From the IMG/VR virus record IMGVR_UViG_3300028592_000015, positions 1-52,514 of that record: a DNA stretch of 52,514 nucleotides; one strand, given 5' to 3'. Positions within the stretch are counted from its first letter, which is position 1, and each line of letters begins with the position of its first letter. Source of the DNA: a virus. Below the pieces are notes generated by a model that was not told the origin of the DNA, searched no databases, and saw only the letters and a program-made list of their open reading frames with translations. This document shows positions 39,642 to 48,876 of the stretch, one piece after another. A program made the position numbers and the translations under genes.

Positions 39642-39820
39642 CATCCAGAGAGAGCATGATCGCCATGGCAGCGATGGCCGCCGTTTTTGCAGTAGCATGC
39701 CTGACCGTGTTCGCGGCGGCATCGGCCTGCTCACAAATGAATTGTCTAGCTGCGCTTCCGGGCCCCTCTACGGACATAATGGTTGACTTGCAGACACGTC
39801 ACCCTACATCTCAGCCGTAG
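39638..39820 (+). CDS. Small membrane protein, coupled
   Basis: GTG start overlapping the previous stop (GTGA); 60 residues with one hydrophobic helix (MIAMAAMAAVFAVACLTVFAAA). It ends by overlapping the tail-fibre gene end (17 nt, opposite strand). Likely co-expressed with the three-helix protein. Confidence 0.5.
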   Translation: MTSRESMIAMAAMAAVFAVACLTVFAAASACSQMNCLAALPGPSTDIMVDLQTRHPTSQP

Positions 39821-41939
39821 CCGTCACTGTGCAATCTGCTGCGGCAGTGTGGGTAAGCTCGAACCCGTCGCGGGTAACGTTGCCCGACGATCCGACTGAA
39901 ACCGAGACCGTCGGCGTCCCGCGCTTCCTGACCAACTGGATATGACGAGAGCCGTTCTCTGTCCGCACCGCCTTTATCTCGCAGAACGGTAGGCATAGCC
40001 GCTCTTCTGCCTCCCAACTTCGGAATGGAAACGGGTCGTCCACTTGCGACCAGTCGCCAGGCATCACGCTGACATGGGCGATGTCGAAAGTGCCGCTCTG
40101 CTGCCCAAGGCTAGACGTACGAGCGTTGAAGTTTGACCCTGCATCGAACCAGAAATAGAGCCCAAGGAAGTCGTTGCCGGCGGTCCCGAGCGTCTTTCCA
40201 ACTATTGACGGCACGTCGATAACGGCCTGGAACTTCTGCCAGGCCGTAGTCAAAGAGACTTTGGCAGCGCCGATCCCGTTCACCTGAGCAGACGGAGAGC
40301 CGCCAGTGCCGAAGAACTGGGTTAGCTCATAGGCCAGTTGGCGCGCCGCATCAGCTTTTGCCCAGAAGGTCACAGTGACTTTGCGGCCGCTTCGCATCTC
40401 CACGCCGGCCATTGGCTGAGACATTGCCGCGAAGTTTCCTGCAGCTGCAACCGAAGTCACCGCGGTACGCAAGAAATACCGGGGACCACCTGGTACGTCT
40501 GTTTGTCCTGGAATAAACGCGCTCTGCGAGGCGTTCTTAGTGGACCCACTATTGATGCAATTCCACCGATCGGCAGAGCCATAGCCGCTGCTCGTTTGCG
40601 ATGTTGCCCTCTGCCAAATGTCGAAATTGCCGTTGATGATTTCGTTTTCATTAAATTCCGGCACGATGACCGCGCCAGCCCGTCCGTTTACACTGGTGAC
40701 GGGTGCATTGAAGCGGGCGAAGGCCAAGGCCGTCGTGCCAATCGTCCCGCCAACATTGGACGTGCTGTACCAAAGGGTGCCCTTGTTGACCGTGCCGTCA
40801 CGGACCGAGAACAGAGGGCCGATATTGCTGTCATACGTGGCAAAGTCAGGATGCCGCGTTGCCGCCCCTGACGCCTGAACGACATAGATTCCGTTCTCGG
40901 CCGACGCGGTCTGCGCTGCCAGAAGAACGCGATCACCAGTCGCCAACAAAACCCCGTTGACGGTATCGCCGTTTTCCAGGCCCGTGGCGATATCAATGTT
41001 GCTGATCGCCATCGTCCGCACAATCGTGAGCGCGGAGGCACCAGTCATCCCTTCCGCGCCAGGATCGCCTTTCGCGGCCTTGACCTGCTCGACCTGGAAG
41101 CGACGACGGCCGTGCAGCGAGACCACGGTATCGGTAGTGGAACCGGCAATGTGCACCCGGATCGTGTGAACGCCTGCGCTCGGGATCACGTGCCGGATTT
41201 TCGGCGAGTTCACCATCGTATCGACGGGGACGAGGTAGTCTTTCACCCACTGGCCGGCATTGGCAATGGCGAGGCCGTTCCACTGCTTGGCGCCCGACGG
41301 GAAGAAGTTATAGGCGTCACCATCGAGGTAGCACCGGCAAGCGCCATTCTTGTTCACGCCGCTCATGCTGGTGGTGAACACGACGAGCGGAATGGCGATG
41401 GAGATATAGACCTCCACGTTGTCTTCATAGGTCGTGAATGTGTAGCTCTCGACCAGCTCTTCGTGCAGGTCGGCATTCGAGGTGACGTCGACATTGTCGT
41501 CGCGATAGGCGTCCACCAAAAGCAGGGGCGTACCACTCTCCGCGTCCTCACCGACATTGGACCCCGACACCACCATGGCCGTGCCATTGTAGACCAGCGT
41601 GTAGAGCCTGCCGGCGCGTAGGTCCGCATTGGCCAGCGCGTTGCCGGCCGCCGTGACGATAGCCACGGCTCCGCACGCGTCGATATTGATGGTCATCGCG
41701 CCGGTATTGTTGTTGATCGGCTCGAAGTAGAAGCTCATCCCCTTCCGATATTCGGGAATGGTGATCGATGCCTGGGCGGTGATGACATTGGTTCCGGCGA
41801 CATTGTTCAGCCAGACCGGGGCACGGTCGTGGAGATTCACGACCTCAGCATTGGCGCGGTTCTGCCAATTCTTGGAATTGACCGGCAATACGGAACCAGC
41901 GTCCTCCGAGGGGAGGCCGCGTGAAACGGCTGTTGGCAT
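39804..41939 (-). CDS. Tail fibre / receptor-binding protein candidate
   Basis: The 711-residue protein starts MPTAVSRGLPSEDAGSVLPVNSKNWQN, a fibre-like N terminus. It has a repeat-like central part (TVNGVLLATGDRVLLAAQTASAENGIYVVQ, about residues 320-380) common in tail fibres, and a C-terminal carbohydrate-binding-like domain with ENEIINGNFDIWQRATS and VTVTFWAKA. It lies directly after the gpJ-like gene. The receptor is unknown. Confidence 0.75.
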   Translation of the reverse strand: MPTAVSRGLPSEDAGSVLPVNSKNWQNRANAEVVNLHDRAPVWLNNVAGTNVITAQASITIPEYRKGMSFYFEPINNNTGAMTINIDACGAVAIVTAAGNALANADLRAGRLYTLVYNGTAMVVSGSNVGEDAESGTPLLLVDAYRDDNVDVTSNADLHEELVESYTFTTYEDNVEVYISIAIPLVVFTTSMSGVNKNGACRCYLDGDAYNFFPSGAKQWNGLAIANAGQWVKDYLVPVDTMVNSPKIRHVIPSAGVHTIRVHIAGSTTDTVVSLHGRRRFQVEQVKAAKGDPGAEGMTGASALTIVRTMAISNIDIATGLENGDTVNGVLLATGDRVLLAAQTASAENGIYVVQASGAATRHPDFATYDSNIGPLFSVRDGTVNKGTLWYSTSNVGGTIGTTALAFARFNAPVTSVNGRAGAVIVPEFNENEIINGNFDIWQRATSQTSSGYGSADRWNCINSGSTKNASQSAFIPGQTDVPGGPRYFLRTAVTSVAAAGNFAAMSQPMAGVEMRSGRKVTVTFWAKADAARQLAYELTQFFGTGGSPSAQVNGIGAAKVSLTTAWQKFQAVIDVPSIVGKTLGTAGNDFLGLYFWFDAGSNFNARTSSLGQQSGTFDIAHVSVMPGDWSQVDDPFPFRSWEAEERLCLPFCEIKAVRTENGSRHIQLVRKRGTPTVSVSVGSSGNVTRDGFELTHTAAADCTVTATAEM

Positions 41940-41950
41940 GTTGGTTTTCC

Positions 41951-44668
41951 TTAAGCCCAGAGGTCGGGCGCTTCATCCACGAAGGTGATGCGGCAGAGGT
42001 CGGCGGACTTCGGCGTGATGTCGAAGACGATCAGGCGGCGATATTCCTGGCCAAGCGGCCCGGTGACGACGAGGCTGTCATAGCCAAAGAGACTTTCCGG
42101 GTCTTCGAACGGCTCGGCAAAGGTCAGGGTCTTGGTCTCGCCATCGACCCCAGAGACTTCCTTGATCAGCACGGTCCCATTCTTTTGCCGAATGGCGATG
42201 CCAAGGCGAGAGCCAGCATAGCCATCGCCGTAATCGTCCCAGGCGGGGTCCTTGTCGGCAAAGGCGTCATCGGCGGGCGATGCGACGCTTCCGTCGAGTT
42301 GCAGCCCAACAATGAGGTCCGGGTCGGTCCCATCCATGATCTTCGAAACGACCCGGGAGAACCCGACCTGTCGTGCCAGAACGTCATGCTGGACGCCGAC
42401 GAGATCGCCGCGGCGACAGACGAGCAACGCCTCCGGGTCGGCATCGGCCGTATAGAACTTGAAGCGCCGGCGCATCTGCGCCATGTCGAAAAGCGCCCTG
42501 TTTCGCGCCTCCACCTCGGTCACCAGGCCATCGTAGCGAATGTCCTCGTAGTCTCCCCTATCAGCCTTGGCCTCAGGATCGGCGACCAGAATTTCCCGCT
42601 CGCGATAGCCGTCGTCCCTGTCGCTGAATCGCACACGGAGCCCGCTCGGACGATGCGCGAATGCCGTCTCAAAGGAAAAATTGGCGAGGTTCCGGGGCGA
42701 GAAGATTTGGATTGGCGCATCGGCCGACCTGTCCCGGTCGATCATCACGCCCCACTTCTCGCTTTGCCGGGGCCGGGCATACCCTGCCCCAGCGATCAGG
42801 TTGGCCGCATCCCAGACCGATAGCCCATCAATGACGGCGTTGACCTCATAGCCCATGGCCTCGCAATGCGTCCGCCAGTCGAGCAGATCGTCATCATCCA
42901 TGAGGTCGGTAGGCAGTGGCGCAGCGCCGAGGTCACCCGACAGAACGTCACGGAGGTGCGGCGCCGGATTGCTTGTCGTGGTCCAGTGCTCCCACCCGTT
43001 TTCTCCGTGGTCGCGCACATAGCCGCTGGCGATGCAACTGAGTTGGTCGAATTGCCGGCCATAGCCACGAATGGCGATGAGCGCGAAATCACGGGTCGCA
43101 ATCGGGTGCTCGAACCAGACCGACGTGACGCGCACCAGGTTCACCGCGTTGGTGATCTTCGCCAGGATGACTGGGATGCCATAGTAGTTTTCAGCATCGC
43201 GGCGATAGCCGAAGAAGTCATAGATGTTCGTGCCTTCCGAGCCGCCAGAGGCGAGTTCGTAGTTGGCGATGTCGAACGCGCTGAGGTTATACGGGAAGCC
43301 TCGCATGACCTCGATTTCCCAGGTTCCCTTGGTGAAATCCGCGGCGTTGAAGAAGAAGAATTCGACCCGGTCCTTATAGAGCGCAACGTTCTGCACGCCC
43401 GTCGTCAGGTAGTTGGTCGGCGACATGTAGGTGTCGCTGGCCCCGGCATAGAAATACTCATGAGCCTCCCAGCCTCCCAAGCCAACGGGATCAATGTCTT
43501 GAGTGGGCACTGACACATAGGCGGCAAAGGGCTGATCGCCGAAAGCTGGAGCGACTGGCGTGGTCGGCTCCTGCACGCCGAACCGGAATTTTACGGCCTT
43601 CCGGAACGGCTTCACGCCGGCGTTTCGAAAATGGATTTCGGGCAGATAGAGCCAGGTCGTTGAGCCGCGCTTCCGCATCCGGAAGCGCATCGGCAAGGCA
43701 ATGGCGGCCGTCGCATCGGTCTGGGAGACGAGACCCTGCGGAAACACGCAATCGAGCGTGATTTCGTCAGGGTCGACCCGACCGACCACGGGATACCATT
43801 TCGGAGCCGAGTTGCCCGGGTTGAGCTGATCGACAAGCCGCGTCGTGAAAACGGAATCAACCTGCTGCGCCGGCAGATCGACTTGCGGGCTGTCCGAGCG
43901 CCCCTGCCGCTTGATCAGGCTGAGGTCGGCATCGCCCGGCCATCCTTCGCGAACCTCCCACTGAACTCCCGGGATCTGGTTGATAGGAACATCGCCGAGG
44001 CGGATATCCTCGATCTCGTGCGGGCCGGCCAGTCCATAGATTGCTTCCGCAACTTCCTGATCGCCGATGATCTCGACCAATGGCATGGACAGTAGCGGCG
44101 GATAAACCTTCATCGTCCCGACGACACGTGGCACAGAACCGCCGGGCTGCAACACATTGCCCGACAGCGACGTGTTGACGAGCTGCGTGGCATCCTGGCC
44201 GGCGGCCCCGGTGATCGCGCCGGCAGAGGGCGGCGCAGAAAGCGCAGCGATGGCCAGCGAACCGCCGAGCGTCACCGCACCAGCGGCAATTTGCGCACCC
44301 CAAGCCCCTGCGGCAAAGGCAGGCCCAAGCGCCGCGAGCGCGCCACCACTGATGAGCGAGGCACCGACCAACACGGCGATGCTTGCCAAGGTGGCCAGCA
44401 CGTTCTTGCCGCCCTCGCCGCCACCATGAAGCTGCATATGCAGGGTGATGATGGGCTGCCGCTCGGGAACGATCTTGGGATAGACCCGGCACCAGTGCTC
44501 GCGCGGGATGATCTCGCCATTGATGCGGGCCTCGCCGGTCTCAGCAAAGCCCTCCGGCAAGCTGGGCACAGCCGCAACAATCTCGGCAATGGTCAGGCCT
44601 GCGGGCGCGGAAAAGCACTGCGGCGTCCCGACAAAGGGCACGTCGCGCCAGCGAACGGGGATTGTCAT
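41951..44668 (-). CDS. Host-specificity TipJ/gpJ-like central tail-tip protein
   Basis: The 905-residue protein begins with a gpI-like domain (residues 1-80) and a hydrophobic Ala/Gly-rich stretch (residues about 90-150). It then shows TipJ family features such as AGASDTYMSPTNYLTTG and a C-terminal part with RRGDLVGVQHDVLARQVGFSRVVSKI. Lambda gpJ forms the tail tip that contacts the receptor. The order of NlpC/P60, small gene, J, fibre is typical. Confidence 0.85.
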   Translation of the reverse strand: MTIPVRWRDVPFVGTPQCFSAPAGLTIAEIVAAVPSLPEGFAETGEARINGEIIPREHWCRVYPKIVPERQPIITLHMQLHGGGEGGKNVLATLASIAVLVGASLISGGALAALGPAFAAGAWGAQIAAGAVTLGGSLAIAALSAPPSAGAITGAAGQDATQLVNTSLSGNVLQPGGSVPRVVGTMKVYPPLLSMPLVEIIGDQEVAEAIYGLAGPHEIEDIRLGDVPINQIPGVQWEVREGWPGDADLSLIKRQGRSDSPQVDLPAQQVDSVFTTRLVDQLNPGNSAPKWYPVVGRVDPDEITLDCVFPQGLVSQTDATAAIALPMRFRMRKRGSTTWLYLPEIHFRNAGVKPFRKAVKFRFGVQEPTTPVAPAFGDQPFAAYVSVPTQDIDPVGLGGWEAHEYFYAGASDTYMSPTNYLTTGVQNVALYKDRVEFFFFNAADFTKGTWEIEVMRGFPYNLSAFDIANYELASGGSEGTNIYDFFGYRRDAENYYGIPVILAKITNAVNLVRVTSVWFEHPIATRDFALIAIRGYGRQFDQLSCIASGYVRDHGENGWEHWTTTSNPAPHLRDVLSGDLGAAPLPTDLMDDDDLLDWRTHCEAMGYEVNAVIDGLSVWDAANLIAGAGYARPRQSEKWGVMIDRDRSADAPIQIFSPRNLANFSFETAFAHRPSGLRVRFSDRDDGYREREILVADPEAKADRGDYEDIRYDGLVTEVEARNRALFDMAQMRRRFKFYTADADPEALLVCRRGDLVGVQHDVLARQVGFSRVVSKIMDGTDPDLIVGLQLDGSVASPADDAFADKDPAWDDYGDGYAGSRLGIAIRQKNGTVLIKEVSGVDGETKTLTFAEPFEDPESLFGYDSLVVTGPLGQEYRRLIVFDITPKSADLCRITFVDEAPDLWA

Positions 44669-44677
44669 GAGGCAGCC

Positions 44678-45010
44678 TTAGAGCTTGATGGAATTCAGAG
44701 TGTGCGCCATCTGGCTCATTGACTGGGTGCTCCAATCGACAACGGGCAGCTTCCCGGCTTTCGGCTGGGCAAGAAGCTGATCATAGAGCGGCTGAAGTTC
44801 CGCCTCGAACTGATCTCGCCACTTGTTGCGCGTCTGCCGTTCGAGCTCGATGTAGGCATCCTGAAGCGCAGCATTGCGGTCGTCGCTGCCTCCGACCGGC
44901 GAAATGTTGGCCGTGTCAGCGCTGATTGGCTGCATCTGGAAGTCGATCACCGACTTATGCATACGGGCCCCAAGAGCGCGGCATCGAGCGACAAGTTCTG
45001 CATTGGTCAT
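44678..45010 (-). CDS. Tail-tip assembly hypothetical protein
   Basis: The 110-residue protein starts MTNAELVARCRALGARMHKSV and has long helices. It is coupled by ATGA to the NlpC/P60 gene and lies between it and gpJ. This position is taken by gpI-like or unknown proteins in other siphoviruses, but gpI-like sequence is fused to gpJ here. Confidence 0.5.
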   Translation of the reverse strand: MTNAELVARCRALGARMHKSVIDFQMQPISADTANISPVGGSDDRNAALQDAYIELERQTRNKWRDQFEAELQPLYDQLLAQPKAGKLPVVDWSTQSMSQMAHTLNSIKL

Positions 45011-45402
45011 GCAAAGGCCTCATGGCGATAGACGCCGGCGATGCGGTGTCTAATTGTGGGATGATCCCGGCGCACCAGAACGGCGCCGGTTGCTTTCTCG
45101 GTGTGCAGAATGTGGCGAGCATCGGCGACGATGCCGCAATGGATGATTGCGCGGCGAGACTTGGCCTCGGGGCGTCCAAACATCAGCACGACGTCGTAAG
45201 GCTGCCACGTCCCTGTCACAGGCGCCCATGGGCCGCGCTGGGCTTCTGGCGCAATGGTGCGCGCTACGGCATGGAGATTGTCGCCAATATCGTCGAATGC
45301 TGGGAGATCGATGCCACGGTTGCGGTAGGCGAGACGGACGAGGCTCCAGCAATTGGCGCCGGCGTATGGCAGGCCCGCAAGGCTGACAATGGCGGAGTTC
45401 AC
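45007..45402 (-). CDS. NlpC/P60-type tail hydrolase
   Basis: The 131-residue protein has GANCWSLVRLAY with Cys18, Q-P-Y-D-V-V-L-M with Asp70, and IIHCGIV with His88. It fits the gpK-like NlpC/P60 peptidoglycan hydrolase of the tail tip, which opens the wall during DNA injection. It is coupled by ATGA to the membrane protein gene upstream. Confidence 0.85.
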   Translation of the reverse strand: MNSAIVSLAGLPYAGANCWSLVRLAYRNRGIDLPAFDDIGDNLHAVARTIAPEAQRGPWAPVTGTWQPYDVVLMFGRPEAKSRRAIIHCGIVADARHILHTEKATGAVLVRRDHPTIRHRIAGVYRHEAFA

Positions 45403-45896
45403 TTCACCCCCCGCTCCTTACATTGAGCCCAAACGCTGACCTCGATGTCAATCAACCGACTGGTCAGGGACTTATCTACGGAAGCTAAGTTCAACTGATG
45501 GCTGGCCAACATGAGCATTTCATGGGCCTGGGCGAGGTGATCGACTTTCCCTATCCCCGTATGCCGGAGCATGCCCAAATAGTGATGGCGCGCCCAGAAC
45601 TGATGCCAAGCATGGGTCGCGCCTCGAATCATGCGCGACTTCCCACGTTTGCGCGGAAACTCTGGGCCGACGCTCTTCCACGCGGGTAGCGCGATAGCCA
45701 TTATCCACCAAAAGGAGAACCAACCTCCGATGATGGCAACAAGGGCCACAATGGGCAGAACGAAGTCGGTTCCAGGCTGACGGTCTATCTGCACCAGAAG
45801 CGCGAACCCGGCCGCCGGTATCAGCGGGATCATGAGAAAACAAAGAGCACAGATGATGATCTGTGCTCGAAAGACCATTTTGCGAAACCTATCCAT
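45399..45896 (-). CDS. Two-helix membrane protein in the tail-tip operon
   Basis: The 165-residue protein has two predicted membrane helices (AQIIICALCFLMIPLIPAAGFALLV and FVLPIVALVAIIGGWFSFWWIMAIAL) followed by a ~90-residue basic cytoplasmic tail with WHQFWARHHYLGML. It lies 14 nt after the DUF1833 gene and overlaps the NlpC/P60 start. It is unusual in a tail cluster. It may be a moron or an injection-related host membrane protein. Confidence 0.6.
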   Translation of the reverse strand: MDRFRKMVFRAQIIICALCFLMIPLIPAAGFALLVQIDRQPGTDFVLPIVALVAIIGGWFSFWWIMAIALPAWKSVGPEFPRKRGKSRMIRGATHAWHQFWARHHYLGMLRHTGIGKVDHLAQAHEMLMLASHQLNLASVDKSLTSRLIDIEVSVWAQCKERGVK

Positions 45897-45910
45897 TTAG
45901 TCGCTGGCTC

Positions 45911-46480
45911 CTAGCGGTAGAGACCGGGCAACCGGTTCTGCGTAGTCCTTATCCCCGGCCAGGGCTCGCGCTGCACGTCATATACAGCGATGTCGGCTGA
46001 GACGGTGATGGCATTGCCGCTGATATTCCTCAGCGATAGGTGGGCAGCTGAATATTCGATCACAGGCGTGCCGATGGGGCGCCGCGAGCGCCGATCCTCG
46101 TTCATCTCGGCGTCAAAGATCAGCTCGACATCGCCGAAGTCACTCAAAGCAAGAAGCTCAAGCCTCAACCTCGGGCTGTCGCTCATGTCCTCGATGGCCG
46201 CGCCGACAGCCTGGTCAACGTTCTGGATCGTGATGCGTCCGCGCGGCGGGCTTTCCCCGTCGCTCAGAAGTTCCACCATGAACGGTATGCCGATGTAGCG
46301 GACCTCGACCGGCTCGCCGCCAAGGCCAGTTTCCTCGCGCATATAGTCCACCACGTCGGACACCACGCGGATCGGATCGACCACGTTCGGGTGAGTGATC
46401 GTGGCGAAGACCAGGGTCATGTCGCCATCGCGGCTCGCTTCCAACGAGTTGCGATAGCCAGTGCTGAGATTCCGGGGCAT
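45911..46480 (-). CDS. DUF1833 tail protein
   Basis: The 189-residue protein starts MPRNLSTGYRNSLEASRDGDMTLVFATITHP, and VRYIGIPFMVELLSDGE and LELLALSDFGDVELIFDAEMN follow. The family is the DUF1833 tail protein, in the gpL position. It lies between the short tail gene and the membrane protein. Confidence 0.75.
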   Translation of the reverse strand: MPRNLSTGYRNSLEASRDGDMTLVFATITHPNVVDPIRVVSDVVDYMREETGLGGEPVEVRYIGIPFMVELLSDGESPPRGRITIQNVDQAVGAAIEDMSDSPRLRLELLALSDFGDVELIFDAEMNEDRRSRRPIGTPVIEYSAAHLSLRNISGNAITVSADIAVYDVQREPWPGIRTTQNRLPGLYR

Positions 46481-46830
46481 TAGTAAAGCTTCATCAGTTG
46501 CATTGAGACCCGGTAGTTGTCGCCGCCCAAAGCTGAGATGCTGGGCGGCGACGACATGATGCAGACCATCGTCACACCGGTGCGCGGGTGCGGCTTCTGA
46601 AACTCAAGAACACCGTCGGCGAGATCGTCCCGGTAGAAGCCCATCAGCGCATCCACTCCGGTGCTATTTGTGAGGAATCCTGCGCTGAAGTTGACCATAT
46701 CAATGGAGGTTCGCCGGCGGCGCTTGGGTGGGCCAACCTCGGGCTGAAACTCAGCGATGTTGCCCGCCGGAGCCTCTCCATATCCTTCGGCCATGATCCA
46801 GTTGGGAAGTTCGGCGGGCCATACCTTCAT
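46480..46830 (-). CDS. Tail protein, gpM-like position
   Basis: The 116-residue protein has MKVWPAELPNWIMAEGYGE and KRRRRTSIDMVNFSAGFLTN. It lies between tape measure and DUF1833, where phage gpM-like tail proteins sit. The exact family is not certain. TAATG coupling to the next gene. Confidence 0.65.
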   Translation of the reverse strand: MKVWPAELPNWIMAEGYGEAPAGNIAEFQPEVGPPKRRRRTSIDMVNFSAGFLTNSTGVDALMGFYRDDLADGVLEFQKPHPRTGVTMVCIMSSPPSISALGGDNYRVSMQLMKLY

Positions 46831-48503
46831 CAGACCCTCCGCATGCGCGGCTTGTTGCCGTAACCGGCCTTCATCGCGCCATCTAGCGCTCCGTCAGTCA
46901 GGCCCCCTTTAACTGTGCCGATGATGATGTCGGTCACGTCCATGCCGTCCTGTTGGTACTGGCGGCGATCCACCTGGGCGCCTGAGTTGTTGATGACGTT
47001 GATCACTGTGCGAGGCGTGTTCGAGTTCGCCGCCATAGCCATGGAGGGGCCATTGGGGATCACCTGAGCACCGGCCGGCAGCCTGAGAAGTTCTGGCCCT
47101 TGTTCGCCAACCCATGACAGACCGGCCCGACCGACAGTGCCACCTTCGGCCATTCCTGGAATCCCAAAGATGCCGCGGCCACCGAACCCGCCGGCTACTC
47201 CCCATCCCAAGCCGGCGCTGTTGCCGAACATACCAAGAAATGAGCTGATGCCGTTGTTTACGATGTTGTCGAGCCAGGACATGGCGAACTGCTCGACTTT
47301 GCCGAGCAGGTAGTCGAATGCATCTCCGCCCTTTTTCAGCGTCTGGTACAAGCCTGATCCGATCCCCTCGAAAGCCTTGCCCAGCTCTGCCAAAACGTTG
47401 AAGGATTTGTCGGCAATGGATTGCAGGCCATCGTTGGCAAGCTGTTTCACATTGTCGTTCGCCGCCTTAGTGGAGCCGCCGAGCGCGTCCATTTCCTTCC
47501 GAGCGGCCGCGATCTCCTGTGCACGACCGGAAAGAGCACCAAACATGTTGCCCATGTAGTCGGTGGTATAGGCGTCGGAATTGTTCTGGTTGAGGTCGCT
47601 GCCCAACTGGCCCAGAGCGCCAGCATATGGATTTGCAGCACCGCCAAAGTTCACGCGCCCAAGAGTTGGGATCGCTACCCCAAACTGACCAAGGCCTTCG
47701 TTCGCCTTCGAGATCAGCCCATCAAGGAGTTCCGCAGCCTTGTTGATTGACCACTCAACGCCCTTCACGACGATATTTGCCGTCGTGATTGTTGCGTCGC
47801 CAATGGCTGCCGGCAGGCGGCTCCAGAGGGTGCCGATAGCGGAAACACCAAATGCAAATGGCGCGATGATTCCGTTGCCGATGTTCTTGAGGATCGGGGC
47901 CATCTGGTCCCAAACCCACTGCAGACCGCCAACAATCGCATCCCAGAGGGGCGAGAGGACGCTGCCGATCTTTTCTGCCATGAGTGACCAGCCAGCCTGA
48001 ACGACATCGAAAAAGCTCACCTGAACTTCGGCGCTTTTGTTGATCTCGTGGGTCAGACCGGCGACGGCCACGCCAACCGCGCCAACGACAGCGGCGAGAG
48101 GCCAAAAGCGTGTGACCAGATTCTTGGCAAGATCGCCTATGGTGCGCAGCGCCGGTCCAAGGCCGCCCTGCAGTATCTGCGAGCCCTGCTGCATGGCGAC
48201 CATTGCCGGGTTCATGCCAGAGGCCAGCGACACCGCCACGTCGTTGAGCTGGTAGATCATCATCGTGCGCTGCTGCATGCTCGAGCGCATGACAGTGTTC
48301 TGGGCCATAAGGGCGGCGTTGTGAGCCTGCACGGCTACCGTCGCGGCCTTCTGCCCTACCGTCTCCACCTGAGAGGCGCCGGCAAGCTGCCGTGCTGCCG
48401 CCGATGCTTGTCCTGCTGCACCGGTCAACTGATGAAGGGAAACGGTACCCTTCTCGACCTGAGTAGAATCCACGGCCAAGCCGAGGCGAGCAACATCGAC
48501 CAT
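46830..48503 (-). CDS. Tape measure protein
   Basis: The 557-residue protein has a helical N terminus (VARLGLAVDSTQVEKG), hydrophobic segments (FWPLAAVVGAVGVAVAGL; IIAPFAFGVSAIGTLW), and a glycine-rich C-terminal region (GLGWGVAGGFGGRGIFGIPGMAEGG...VGEQGPELLRLPAG). It sets tail length and helps DNA entry. At ~0.15 nm per residue the tail would be about 80 nm, short for a siphovirus. Confidence 0.85.
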   Translation of the reverse strand: MVDVARLGLAVDSTQVEKGTVSLHQLTGAAGQASAAARQLAGASQVETVGQKAATVAVQAHNAALMAQNTVMRSSMQQRTMMIYQLNDVAVSLASGMNPAMVAMQQGSQILQGGLGPALRTIGDLAKNLVTRFWPLAAVVGAVGVAVAGLTHEINKSAEVQVSFFDVVQAGWSLMAEKIGSVLSPLWDAIVGGLQWVWDQMAPILKNIGNGIIAPFAFGVSAIGTLWSRLPAAIGDATITTANIVVKGVEWSINKAAELLDGLISKANEGLGQFGVAIPTLGRVNFGGAANPYAGALGQLGSDLNQNNSDAYTTDYMGNMFGALSGRAQEIAAARKEMDALGGSTKAANDNVKQLANDGLQSIADKSFNVLAELGKAFEGIGSGLYQTLKKGGDAFDYLLGKVEQFAMSWLDNIVNNGISSFLGMFGNSAGLGWGVAGGFGGRGIFGIPGMAEGGTVGRAGLSWVGEQGPELLRLPAGAQVIPNGPSMAMAANSNTPRTVINVINNSGAQVDRRQYQQDGMDVTDIIIGTVKGGLTDGALDGAMKAGYGNKPRMRRV

Positions 48504-48516
48504 GGGTTCACCTCAT

Positions 48517-48876
48517 TCAAAATATGGCGTCGAACAGTTCGGCCGTCATGGGCCGCTCGGAGACGATGTGCGGGGATTGGCTGGCGTATTGCTCTCGCTT
48601 CGCCGCTTCACGGCAGGCATCGAGATAGGCAACGTCCATGGACCGAAGGATGCGCCACTCCTGCGAGCGGACGCGCGTGGCGGTAATTTGAGCCCAGTGG
48701 GCCATGTCGGCCCATCCAAGTGGCAGATAACCGCCCATGCCTTCCTGACGGCCTTGGTGAAGCTCGCAGAACCAGTGCCAGAGGTGTTCCGCCGCTGGGG
48801 ACAGCGACAGATCGAATGTCGGGGTGTTCACCGCGGATCGGGCGGCCTGCGCCAGTTCCTCGGCTAGGCCTTCGTA
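48517..48876 (-). CDS. Tail assembly chaperone T, expressed as G-T fusion by -1 frameshift
   Basis: This 119-codon segment continues from G in the -1 frame after the slippery site. Its own possible GTG start (48831) would give a shorter protein but has no clear ribosome site. It is W-rich (HLWHWFCELHQ) as in gpT-like segments. The G-T fusion would be 249 residues. Confidence 0.75.
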   Translation of the reverse strand, partial: YEGLAEELAQAARSAVNTPTFDLSLSPAAEHLWHWFCELHQGRQEGMGGYLPLGWADMAHWAQITATRVRSQEWRILRSMDVAYLDACREAAKREQYASQSPHIVSERPMTAELFDAIF

